Assembly: GCA_964630925.1 (NCBI GenBank)
Contig: CAZVZK010000085.1
Span: 1 to 42,568, forward strand
DNA from: RGDT01 sp964630925
Lineage (GTDB): Bacteria; Planctomycetota; Planctomycetia; Gemmatales; Gemmataceae
DNA length: 42,568 nt
Direction: 5' to 3'
Below are positions 1 through 6,130 of the stretch, piece by piece. Within the stretch, counting starts at the first letter, position 1. Every line of letters starts with the position of its first letter. The notes under the pieces are model-generated. The model had not been told where the DNA came from. It did not search any database and worked only from the letters and a program-made list of their open reading frames with translations. Made by a program: the position numbers and the translations under genes.

Positions 1-644
1 TCGCCTTCGCGCCGCACATCGCCGGCCAGGTGCGCCTGGACCGCCCCTTCGACCCAGGCGACGGCTGGATGAGCCGCTGGAAGGGCCGGGACGGCGACGC
101 CCAGAACGCCGGCATCCGCATCAGCAACAGCGAGACGGGCGACGGCGGCCTGCGCGTGCGGCCCTGCGTCTTGACGAGGGTCTGCGCGAACTACTGCATC
201 TGGGGCACGTCGGTCTCGCAGATCCACCTGGGCCGGCGGCGCGAGGAGGAGGGGCTGGTCCTGTCGGAGGGCACGCAGGTCCTGGAGTCGCAGCTCACCT
301 GGGCGAAGGTCCGCGACGCCATCCGCACCGCCTTCAACCCGGAGGCGTTCGCCGCCTACATCGAGCGGATGAACCGGGCCACCACGCAGGTCGTCCCCGC
401 CCCCGAGGCCGCCGTGGACAACGTGGTGCGGGAGTACGGCATCACGGAGGACCGCAAGGCGGCGATCCTGGCGCGGCTCCTGGGCTTCGGCGACACCAGC
501 CGCTACGGCCTTGTGCAGGCCGTCACCTTCGCCGCCCACGACGCTGACCGGCTGGGCCGGCCGGCGGAGGCCAGCGCGCTGGAGGAGGCCGGCGGGCGGC
601 TCCTGGAGATGGCCGATGCCCAGTTCGCCGCGCTTGTGCGGTGA
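1..644 (+). CDS. DUF932 (phage/plasmid-like) protein, 3' part
   Basis: The reading frame is open from base 3, so the 5' end lies outside the window; 213 residues are visible. The C-terminal third (YGLVQAVTFAAHDADR, then a charged stretch ending in GGRLLEM) matches the closing pattern of DUF932 / TIGR03299 'phage/plasmid-like' proteins, in which an R-x-G-hydrophobic-x-A-V-T motif precedes a helix ending in LGG-K/R-hydrophobic-hydrophobic. The middle has the family-type R-V-C-x-N motif (near base 180) followed by a variable region. DUF932 proteins are common in phages, plasmids and integrated elements; their biochemical role is unknown. It heads a run of small co-directional genes to about 3.7 kb. 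The family call rests on pattern memory and could be wrong; the coding nature is not in doubt. Confidence 0.66.
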   Translation, partial: AFAPHIAGQVRLDRPFDPGDGWMSRWKGRDGDAQNAGIRISNSETGDGGLRVRPCVLTRVCANYCIWGTSVSQIHLGRRREEEGLVLSEGTQVLESQLTWAKVRDAIRTAFNPEAFAAYIERMNRATTQVVPAPEAAVDNVVREYGITEDRKAAILARLLGFGDTSRYGLVQAVTFAAHDADRLGRPAEASALEEAGGRLLEMADAQFAALVR

Positions 645-712
645 GGGGCGGGCACTGGCGGGAGGCGGCCACGGACGGCCGCCCCTCCCCCGCCACTTCT
701 GGAGGACCCACG

Positions 713-1159
713 ATGAGCGAAGAGTACGAGCGGGCCCGCCGCGCCCGGCTGGCCGAGATCAACGCGGCCCCGAAGGACGCCGACGCCCTCCGGGCCGCCC
801 ACGGCGATGTCTGGGACACCGACGGGCTGCGGCGCGACTACGAGGTGATCGGCTTCGCCGCGCCCTTCGTCGTCGTGCGGCGGCGGGCCGACGGCGTCGT
901 GGGCTCCCTGGAATTCCAGCACGACCCCAGGCTGTACTTCAACTTCGCCCCCGACGTGCCCGAATCGGCCGGCGCATGCTCCTGGTGCCACGCGGGGGTC
1001 GCCTCCGACGTTCCGCTCTGCCCCGCATGTGGCCACCAGGCCCACGTCGCCCGGCTCGCGTGCCGCTGCCGCCGTTGCGCCGGCGAGGCGCAGCCCGAGC
1101 CGATCACGGCCGAGGACATCGAGGCCGCCATCGCCAGCCTCCGCCGGCGGGGCGGCTGA
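713..1159 (+). CDS. Small cysteine-rich (zinc-ribbon-like) protein, unknown function
   Basis: The product has 148 aa. The ATG at 713 was chosen over an upstream in-frame start at 641 because GGAGGA lies 7 nt before it and the extension is low-complexity. The N-terminal half is a charged helix followed by a beta-rich segment (about residues 45-85). The C-terminal half carries C89-x2-C92-H93, C103-x2-C106, H108, H111 and C117-x-C119-x2-C122, enough ligands for two metal sites. The last 25 residues form an acidic helix. It follows the DUF932 gene by 68 nt in the same direction and probably shares its transcript. I do not recognise the family. A nucleic-acid-binding or structural zinc role is inference from the cysteine spacing only. 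Confidence 0.66.
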   Translation: MSEEYERARRARLAEINAAPKDADALRAAHGDVWDTDGLRRDYEVIGFAAPFVVVRRRADGVVGSLEFQHDPRLYFNFAPDVPESAGACSWCHAGVASDVPLCPACGHQAHVARLACRCRRCAGEAQPEPITAEDIEAAIASLRRRGG

Positions 1160-1215
1160 CGCCGGCCCGCCCAACCGCCCTACACGACCCATCAACAGCC
1201 CGCCCGAGGTGAAAC

Positions 1216-1719
1216 GTGAACATGAGCAGCAACACCAACGAGATGGATGCCCTCGTGGCGAGGGCCGACAAGCTGATCTCGGCCGTGACGGGGGCGATCA
1301 TGTCCTCCGTGGAGGCGGGCGCGGAGAGGCTGGAGCTGGCCTCGCGCGTCGCGCAGGTGCAGGGCCGCATGGCCGCCTTCGGGGCGGTGCTGGAGAGCGT
1401 CGGCAGCGCGAAGGCCGCCCTGCTGGCCCGCCTCGACAAGGCCCCCGCCGGCCCCGTGCGTGCGCTCCTGGAGGCCCAGGTGGCCGCCCTGGCGGCCCAG
1501 GAGCTGGCGGTGCTGGAGCGGGCCGGCGTGCCCCAGGCGGCGGCCTCCGCCGCGCTGGCCGCCGTGGACGCGGGCGGCGGGGCCGGCGGCCGCGAGGCCA
1601 CGCACCGGCGCGACGGCAAGCGGTTCGTGGCGGTGGCCTGCCGGCCCGGCGTGAACGGGGCCGGCGTCAACGGCGCGGGCGGTGGGCACGCGGATGGCGA
1701 CAACGGCGCTGCCGGGTGA
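1216..1719 (+). CDS. Alanine-rich helical protein, unknown
   Basis: The product has 167 aa from the GTG at 1216, or 165 aa from the ATG at 1222. GAGGTG at 1206-1211 fits the GTG with close spacing and the ATG with loose spacing, so the start is ambiguous. Residues 1-120 are almost wholly predicted helix, rich in Ala, Leu, Glu and Arg, with heptad-like spacing. The last 45 residues are Gly/Ala-rich and probably disordered. There is no signal peptide or membrane segment. It lies between the cysteine-rich gene and the 1803 gene in the same direction. I cannot assign a family; a coiled-coil structural or scaffold protein of the element is possible but unsupported beyond composition. Confidence 0.55.
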   Translation: MNMSSNTNEMDALVARADKLISAVTGAIMSSVEAGAERLELASRVAQVQGRMAAFGAVLESVGSAKAALLARLDKAPAGPVRALLEAQVAALAAQELAVLERAGVPQAAASAALAAVDAGGGAGGREATHRRDGKRFVAVACRPGVNGAGVNGAGGGHADGDNGAAG

Positions 1720-1802
1720 GCAGGGGATCGGGCCGGTGCCGGCGGTGCCACGGCGGCATCGCCGGCCATGTCCGCCCGGAGGCAACGGCGAGGAGGCTGA
1801 CG

Positions 1803-2180
1803 ATGACCCTGCCGCGACGGCGACAAGACGACAAGCGGCCCGGCCCTCCGGCCGACCCGGCCCTGGCCGCCTCCCTCCTCCGGCTGGGCGCGAGCAGCCC
1901 CCGCTACCTCGGCCACGCCCTCGCGCTGCTGAGGGCCGCCTCGGGCGAGACGGCGGGGGAGCAGGCCGAGCGGCTGGGCATCACGGAGGCGGCCCTGGCT
2001 CACCTCTCCATCTGCCCGGCACCCGGCCAGGGCGGCCGCGCCGAGGGGCTGGCCGGCGTGGCCGCCCGCTTCGGGATGGCCCTCGGGGTGCTGGAGGCGG
2101 CGATGGCGGAGGCGGGGCGGCTCGGGCGGCAGGGCGCGTCGGGGTTTGAGCAGAAGGGGGACGGCGATGGCGGCGAGTGA
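1803..2180 (+). CDS. Small helical protein with HTH-like segment
   Basis: The product has 125 aa. The frame is open far upstream, but the ATG at 1803 is preceded by GGAGG (1792-1796) with good spacing, and the upstream part would overlap the 1216 gene. Residues 20-110 hold two similar blocks, roughly AxxLGITEAALAHLSIC and VAARFGMALGVLEAAM, which look like two short helix-turn-helix-like hairpins separated by a Pro/Gly loop. This suggests a regulator or DNA-binding accessory protein, but there is no firm family match. The final 14 nt overlap the start of the next gene, a sign of translational coupling. It belongs to the small-gene run begun by the DUF932 protein. Confidence 0.52.
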   Translation: MTLPRRRQDDKRPGPPADPALAASLLRLGASSPRYLGHALALLRAASGETAGEQAERLGITEAALAHLSICPAPGQGGRAEGLAGVAARFGMALGVLEAAMAEAGRLGRQGASGFEQKGDGDGGE

Positions 2181-2409
2181 GCAGGGCGACGGCCGCGACG
2201 GGGATGGCGAGGGCGTCGGGCCGACGCCACGGGCCGGCGGGGAGGCCCGGCGCGGCGTCTTCGACGGGCTGGGCGGTGGCCCGCTGGACATGGCCGCCTT
2301 ACAGGCACGGATGCAGGAGGACGACGAGCGCCGCATCCTCGCCTGCCTCGACCGGGCCATTGCCCGCCGGGCCCGGCCCTCGGATGCGCCCTCGACTTCC
2401 AACCTGTAG
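2167..2409 (+). CDS. Small acidic/basic hypothetical protein
   Basis: The product has 80 aa. The ATG at 2167 is preceded by AGAAGGGGGA and overlaps the 3' end of the previous gene by 14 nt. Residues 1-35 are Gly/Asp/Arg-rich and probably unstructured. Residues 38-70 form one amphipathic helix (MAALQARMQEDDERRILACL). I recognise no family and see no membrane segment or signal peptide. Its overlap with the upstream gene and the 11-nt gap to the next one place it in the same operon. Support is purely from context, ribosome-binding site and codon pattern. Confidence 0.45.
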   Translation: MAASEQGDGRDGDGEGVGPTPRAGGEARRGVFDGLGGGPLDMAALQARMQEDDERRILACLDRAIARRARPSDAPSTSNL

Positions 2410-2420
2410 GAGAGACGACC

Positions 2421-2774
2421 ATGAGCAAGCAGAAGAAGACGACGCGCGACGTGACGCCGGCCCTCTTTCGCATGTCCGACTGGACCGAGATCGCCTTCGG
2501 CAAGACCGACATCGCCGGCATCGACGACCGCGACGCTCTGCACGGCGTCGTCCAGTGCGTTGAGGTGACCATGAGGCGGTCCCTCGACGGCTGCCGGCCG
2601 CACATCGACATCAGCGCCCGCCACGGCGGCGCGAGGGTGCCGCTGAAGTACGGCGAGCCGGACGCGGAGATCGTCGCCCTCTGGACCCAGCTCACGGAGG
2701 AGATCGGCCGCCGCCAGGAGGCCCGCCCCGAGGCCGCCGGCGGCGAGCTGTACGCGGCGCTCGGCGTCAAGTGA
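2421..2774 (+). CDS. Hypothetical protein of the small-gene cassette
   Basis: The product has 117 aa. The start is clear: GGAGA lies just before the ATG, and the first residues MSKQKKTTRD are a typical lysine-rich leader. The body alternates strands and helices (about residues 20-85) and ends with a helix containing LWTQLTEEIGRR. The protein is soluble, with no cysteine cluster or membrane segment. It lies 11 nt downstream of the preceding gene. I cannot assign a family. The third-position GC bias is strong and the frame is clean, so it is very likely a real gene. Confidence 0.62.
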   Translation: MSKQKKTTRDVTPALFRMSDWTEIAFGKTDIAGIDDRDALHGVVQCVEVTMRRSLDGCRPHIDISARHGGARVPLKYGEPDAEIVALWTQLTEEIGRRQEARPEAAGGELYAALGVK

Positions 2775-2924
2775 CCCGCCGTCCGGCCACCCCACGCCGT
2801 CGCTGGCGTGGCTGGCCGTGGGGCAAGGGCGGCCCGCCCTGCCCGTGCTTTCTGGAGCCGGACGCCAGCCGGTGCGGCGTCCGGGATGACGAGGCGGCCC
2901 CATGCGGGCCGGGGAGGCGATGGG

Positions 2925-3275
2925 ATGATGATGCCGACGAGGAACAACCGCGACAAGGTCCTGCGCATGCAGGCGGCCTGGGGCGAGATCATGGCCCGCG
3001 TGCAGGCGGCCTTCACGGGCTGGGAGGAGGCCATCACGCTCCTGACCTCGCGCCCCGTGGGCGAGCGGGAGCTGCGCGTGGCCCTCGACGAGCAGGTGCG
3101 CCGGCCCCTGGAGGCCGGCGACATCCGCCTGGCCTACGACACCCTGCTGCACCTCGCGGAGCGGTACAGGGAGACGCCGATGGCCATGCCGCCCGCGTCC
3201 AGGCGCTACGCCGCCCTGGCCGGCCAGGAGATCATCGCGCTGTTGGACATCGCCGCCGGCGTGCTGGCGGCGTAG
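2925..3275 (+). CDS. Hypothetical helical protein
   Basis: The product has 116 aa, from the first of three consecutive ATG codons (2925, 2928, 2931). GGGGAGG at 2911-2917 supports this region as the start; the longer frame back to 2808 has poor protein character. The protein is mostly helical, including EIMARVQAAFTGWEEAI near the N-terminus and a repeated ALAGQEIIALLDIAAG-type C-terminal helix. It has no signal peptide. A 150-nt gap separates it from the previous gene and holds a GC-rich hairpin at 2821-2844, so it may have its own transcription unit. No family is recognised. Confidence 0.55.
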   Translation: MMMPTRNNRDKVLRMQAAWGEIMARVQAAFTGWEEAITLLTSRPVGERELRVALDEQVRRPLEAGDIRLAYDTLLHLAERYRETPMAMPPASRRYAALAGQEIIALLDIAAGVLAA

Positions 3276-3439
3276 CGCCTGGCAGCCGGACAGCCCTAGC
3301 ACCTACTTGACGGCGTCGTCGCGGAAGACGGCGTCCTCCGGGAAGACGTAGCAGCCGATGCTGGACGCCGGCGGCCCACGCCTTGCGGGCCAGGATCGCC
3401 GTACCCCAAGAGCGCGAGATCATCCAGAGGGAGAACGAC

Positions 3440-3679
3440 ATGGCCATGCGCGAGCGTCGGCGCATCGAGATCGAGACGGCTCAGGGGGCTGCGGAGGGCA
3501 CGCCCCAGGACAACGCCGTGGCGGACGACGAGTGGCTCCTGTCCACGCCCTGGCAGGACAGGACCTTCTTCGGCTCGCGCCGGCAGGCGAGGGCCGAGCT
3601 GGCGAGGATGGCCCGCGCCAGCGAGGCCGAGGAGGCCCAGGACGCCGAGGGTGAGGAGGCCCCGCCTGCCGAGGTGTAG
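3440..3679 (+). CDS. Small acidic hypothetical protein
   Basis: The product has 79 aa from the ATG at 3440, which follows AGAGGGAG (3426-3433). A longer in-frame start at 3383 exists but lacks a ribosome-binding site. The N-terminal basic helix (MAMRERRRIEIE) is followed by a conserved-looking core LLSTPWQDRTFFGSRRQA and an acidic, Ala/Glu-rich tail. The charge pattern (basic head, acidic tail) is like small DNA-associated or assembly proteins, but I have no family. It is the last gene of the left-hand co-directional run before the strand switches at 3.8 kb. Confidence 0.5.
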   Translation: MAMRERRRIEIETAQGAAEGTPQDNAVADDEWLLSTPWQDRTFFGSRRQARAELARMARASEAEEAQDAEGEEAPPAEV

Positions 3680-3799
3680 CGGCGGCGTCGCCGGGGAATG
3701 AGCGGGCGGCTTGACGCGGCAGGCGCGGGGTTAGCACGCCCGGCGCTCGGGCTCGTGAATGCGACCGCCGAGGAGATTCTGCCGCAGCCCTGGAACGTC

Positions 3800-4312
3800 T
3801 CAGCGGGGCGCACGGCGACTCGCAGACACGATCCGTGCGGCACCGTTGAGGATGCGATGGGCGAGTTGCCGGAAGCCTGCCACTTCCTCATCGCCGAACA
3901 CCCCCTCGGCCGCAGGGTACGTCCATTGACCGCCGTGGGTCTGAAATGGGTACTCCGTGTTGCGCCGGGGAGGCATCTGGGGGGCGAGGCCATCGAGAAC
4001 CCTGATCCCGTCACGGGTTGCCTGGTCGAGGAGGCCATGCAGTTGTTGCTGAATTGTTCGATGGCCGTGGGCGCGAGGCAGCCTGACAAGAACGCTGACG
4101 TAGCGTTCGACCTCGTGCCTCGCGATAACCCCGGTTTGCAGGATGCCGACCGCGTGGAGGGCGCAAATGAGCGACTTGACGGCTTTCTCCACGGTCTGCT
4201 GCCACTTGGCGACGGCGTGGCAGCGGCCTAGTCCCTTCTCGTCCGCCACGCATCGTTCGGCTGCTCGCCAATCAGCCCACGCTTGCGAGATCCAGGCGCT
4301 GGGCTCATCCAT
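3800..4312 (-). CDS. HEPN-domain protein
   Basis: The product has 170 aa. The ATG at 4312 overlaps the stop of the upstream gene by 8 nt (ATGGATGA), which fixes the start and implies coupling. Residues 5-55 match the first helices of the HEPN family: WISQAWADWRAAERC, a loop, then AVAKWQQTVEKAVKSLI, the classic A-x-x-x-Q-Q-x-x-E-K-A-x-K core. The family's usual Y-P-F and W-x-x-P segments follow near residues 125-140, and a final helix includes LAHRILNGA. HEPN proteins are often RNases in toxin-antitoxin and defence modules. The R-x4-6-H catalytic motif is not obvious here (the YPF segment is preceded by RRNTE), so activity is uncertain. Its partner is not a recognisable nucleotidyltransferase, which would be the usual mate. 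Confidence 0.8.
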   Translation of the reverse strand: MDEPSAWISQAWADWRAAERCVADEKGLGRCHAVAKWQQTVEKAVKSLICALHAVGILQTGVIARHEVERYVSVLVRLPRAHGHRTIQQQLHGLLDQATRDGIRVLDGLAPQMPPRRNTEYPFQTHGGQWTYPAAEGVFGDEEVAGFRQLAHRILNGAARIVSASRRAPR

Positions 4313-4751
4313 GATGGACGGCCTCCTGGCGTTTCGCTTCCGCAACAAGCGTCGCGAGCGCTCGCTCGCCGACTTCATCCGCGTGCATCACCTTGTAGTC
4401 CTCCGAGCGGAGGGCATTCACCAGTTCCTTCGCCAAAGGCCAGCCTTCGCGCAAGGCGACCGCGAGTTCGTGAGGCGTGGTGAGGATCAGATGGAGCCGC
4501 TCGTCAGACGCCAAGGGGAACCCGGACGTGCCCGTAAAGGTGACCTCGAACAGGTCGTGGTCCGGGCTGACCCAATCGCCGCGCTCGCCGATGACCTCGA
4601 AAAGGAAAACGTGCTGTTGGTCCCGCCTCGCGGGGAGGTAGGCGATGGCCAGATGAAGTGGCTCGTCCTTCAACTCTCGGTGTTGATCCGCGAGCCGGCG
4701 AATCGCCGGCTCAAATGCCGGAAACCGTTCTGAGGTCCATGAGCCTGCCAT
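4305..4751 (-). CDS. Unknown partner gene of the HEPN protein
   Basis: The product has 148 aa. GAGGGG stands before the ATG at 4751, and a perfect TATAAT box lies about 40 nt upstream. The protein is soluble, with alternating strands and helices: a helix around residues 10-30 (FEPAIRRLADQHRELKD), then a beta-rich stretch (LHLAIAYLPARRDQQHVFLFEVIG), an H-D-L-F-E-V-T-F strand, and a long C-terminal helical part. It is translated first and overlaps the HEPN gene, the arrangement expected of an antitoxin, modulator or companion subunit. I see no GSxxRG...D-x-D nucleotidyltransferase motif, so it is not the usual MNT antitoxin. The function is not known to me; the pairing is what is supported. Confidence 0.7.
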   Translation of the reverse strand: MAGSWTSERFPAFEPAIRRLADQHRELKDEPLHLAIAYLPARRDQQHVFLFEVIGERGDWVSPDHDLFEVTFTGTSGFPLASDERLHLILTTPHELAVALREGWPLAKELVNALRSEDYKVMHADEVGERALATLVAEAKRQEAVHHG

Positions 4752-4790
4752 CGAGATTCCCCTCGGGCGAGTGGGAGGATGACTACTTGC

Positions 4791-4796
4791 ATTATA
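4791..4796 (-). promoter_or_regulatory. Perfect -10 box (TATAAT) of the HEPN operon
   Basis: On the minus strand the sequence reads GCTATAATGC, an exact sigma-70 -10 hexamer in a 70 % GC background, about 40 nt upstream of the 148-aa gene's ATG. No good -35 is seen 17 nt further upstream. The same GCTAnAAT form appears before several other genes in the window. Confidence 0.55.
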
Positions 4797-5000
4797 GCGG
4801 ACGGGGCTAGATCATGGCGAGCGCGAGCGGCGGCAGGCGGCGCATGAGGCTCTCCCGTCCGTGGGCGTGGCTGGGGTGAGTGTAGCCGCCTGCGGCGTGT
4901 CGATCAACGCGAGGGCCGGCGGTCGGCGAGGCCGGCGACATGGGCGGCCCCGGCGTGGCGTCGCCGTGGCCCGTTCTCGCCTCACCGCCCGGAGGCGCGC

Positions 5001-5336
5001 TCACGCCGCCGCGCCGGGCCGTCCCGTGGCGTCGCAGGCGGCGGGGCGCACGTCGAGGAGCCCGACGAGGCCCGTGACCGCGAGGGCCTCGTGCGCCATC
5101 GGCCCGACGTTCACCAACACGAGCCGGCCGCCCATCTCGCGGAGGCGGGCGTGCAGCCGGACCAGCTCGCCCAGGCCGGCGGCGGTTGGGGCGGCCACGG
5201 CGGCCAGATCGAGTGCGAGCGGCGGGCAGCCGAGGGCGTGCGGCCCGGCCCGGCCGAGGGAGTCGGCGATGAGGCGGGCGGAGGCGGCGAGGTCGGGCAG
5301 GGCGGGCTTGATCGGCGTGTTCGACAGGTTCGGCAT
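5001..5336 (-). CDS. STAS-domain protein lacking the phospho-acceptor serine
   Basis: The product has 111 aa from the ATG at 5336. A longer frame to 5501 runs into the inverted repeat and is proline/arginine-rich, so it was rejected. The core LALDLAAVAAPTAAGLGEL, the helix VRLHARLREMGG, then RLVLVNVGP and LAVTGLVGLLDV follow the STAS (anti-sigma-factor antagonist) fold throughout. In SpoIIAA-type proteins the second strand ends in D-S-S-G, with the first serine phosphorylated by an anti-sigma kinase. Here the aligned residues are T-A-A-G, so regulation by phosphorylation at that site is not possible. Planctomycete STAS proteins of this kind are known from genome annotation, but their partners are not. 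The gene is divergent from the 5750 gene across the 46-bp inverted repeat. Confidence 0.8.
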   Translation of the reverse strand: MPNLSNTPIKPALPDLAASARLIADSLGRAGPHALGCPPLALDLAAVAAPTAAGLGELVRLHARLREMGGRLVLVNVGPMAHEALAVTGLVGLLDVRPAACDATGRPGAAA

Positions 5337-5749
5337 TCGGATTCTCCGTGGGCCTGCCCCACGCCGCCGGGCCGCCCGGCGGGAGTCGGACGCGGGGGGA
5401 ACAGGCGATGGTACGGAAGGGTGGGGGCGCGGCCAGGGTGGGGGCGTGGGGCCGGAGGGGTGCCGCCGACCCGACGCCAGGATAAACGACAGCAGCGCCA
5501 TTCCTGCTAGAAGACCATAGGGAGGTAAGAGGAAGGGCTACTAGCAGGAATGGCGCTGCTGTCGTTTATCCTGGCGTCGGGTCGGCACGCCACGGCGTTG
5601 GCCTGCCGGCCGCCTGGGCACCGCGCCACGCCGGTCGCGTCCCGCCCCCGTGGCCCACGGCAATGACGCGCGGGGTGCCCCCGGCGGGCCGGCCCAGTAG
5701 GAAAGCCGTCATGGCGTGCCAGGCCGGCCCGCCGCCGGGAGAGGCAACC
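5337..5749. other. Divergent intergenic region holding a large inverted repeat
   Basis: This 413-nt space lies between two divergently transcribed genes (STAS on the minus strand, a small unknown gene on the plus strand). Apart from the 46-bp inverted repeat and its loop, I see only GC-rich sequence with chance open frames rich in Pro and Arg. No convincing start with a ribosome-binding site was found. Promoters for both flanking genes should lie here, but I could not identify -35/-10 pairs with confidence. Confidence 0.6.
5465..5586. repeat. Perfect 46-bp inverted repeat with 30-nt loop
   Basis: The left arm 5465-5510 and right arm 5541-5586 are exact reverse complements over all 46 bases. 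Pairing stops sharply on the outside (C at 5464 against A at 5587). The loop 5511-5540 is purine-rich and contains GGGAGG. The inner ends of both arms carry CTAG. Read outward from the loop, each arm encodes the same start MALLSFILASGR; on the minus strand this frame runs on into the STAS gene. It lies between divergent genes, has no terminal T-run and is far longer than a usual terminator. It could be a structured RNA, a protein-binding or recombination site, or the remnant of a small mobile element. Confidence 0.95.
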
Positions 5750-6103
5750 ATGTGGCTCGCGTACCTCCGCTTCGACACGGCCCGCGAGACGCGGATCGCC
5801 TTCGTCCGCTGCGGCAACAAGGGCGAGACGGACGAGGCCCTCCGGGTGGCGAAGACCGTGTTCGGCCCCGCCCTGACGGAGTACGCGACCTTCTACTCCG
5901 GGCGGACGATCCACCCCAAGCAGGTCCCCAACTTCCCCGAGGACCTGATCTTCTCCTACGAAGCCTTCCTCCGTGCGTGCGGCGTCACGCCCGGCCAGCC
6001 GGGGCAGGAGGGCGGCACCCGCCCGCAACACCCGCCGGGCAGCGCGGGCCAGCCGCCCCCGGCTCTTCCGGGCGGAGGGCAGTTGCTGCTCGGCAACGGG
6101 TGA
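5750..6103 (+). CDS. Small hypothetical protein
   Basis: The product has 117 aa from the ATG at 5750, which has GGGAGAGG a few bases upstream. In-frame codons back to 5663 lack protein character. Residues 1-75 look like a compact alpha/beta domain: a first strand MWLAYLRFDTARE, a helix EALRVAKTVFG, then a segment with FPEDLIFSYEAFLRACG. The last 40 residues are Gly/Pro/Gln-rich and probably disordered. I see no membrane segment, signal peptide or known catalytic motif, and I do not recognise the family. It is divergent from the STAS gene and convergent with the PD-(D/E)XK-like gene, from which it is separated by 27 nt. Confidence 0.6.
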   Translation: MWLAYLRFDTARETRIAFVRCGNKGETDEALRVAKTVFGPALTEYATFYSGRTIHPKQVPNFPEDLIFSYEAFLRACGVTPGQPGQEGGTRPQHPPGSAGQPPPALPGGGQLLLGNG

Positions 6104-6130
6104 AGACGAAGCCCAACGTGGAGGTTGCGG

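Noticed and set aside
1029..2180. Long plus-strand frame running into the 1803 gene
   Set aside because: The part before 1803 is an Arg/Gly-rich shadow of two other genes; the ribosome-binding site supports 1803.
2821..2844. GC hairpin GGGCAAGGGC...GCCCTGCCC after the 2774 stop
   Set aside because: It has a bulge, a short loop and only a three-T run; not convincing as a terminator, though possible.
1104..3302. Minus-strand open frame of 732 codons opposite the small-gene run
   Set aside because: The plus-strand genes have ribosome-binding sites and overlapping starts; the minus frame is Pro/Arg/Ala-rich.
3232..3465. Minus-strand fragment with SIGCYVFPEDAVFRDDAVK before a stop at about 3300
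   Set aside because: It looks protein-like for about 20 residues, and another frame just upstream reads AILARKAW, but there is no start and too little to claim a pseudogene.
4807..5004. 65-codon minus-strand frame ending MRRLPPLALAMI
   Set aside because: The start overlaps the STAS stop, it is Pro/Gly-rich, and there is no ribosome-binding site.
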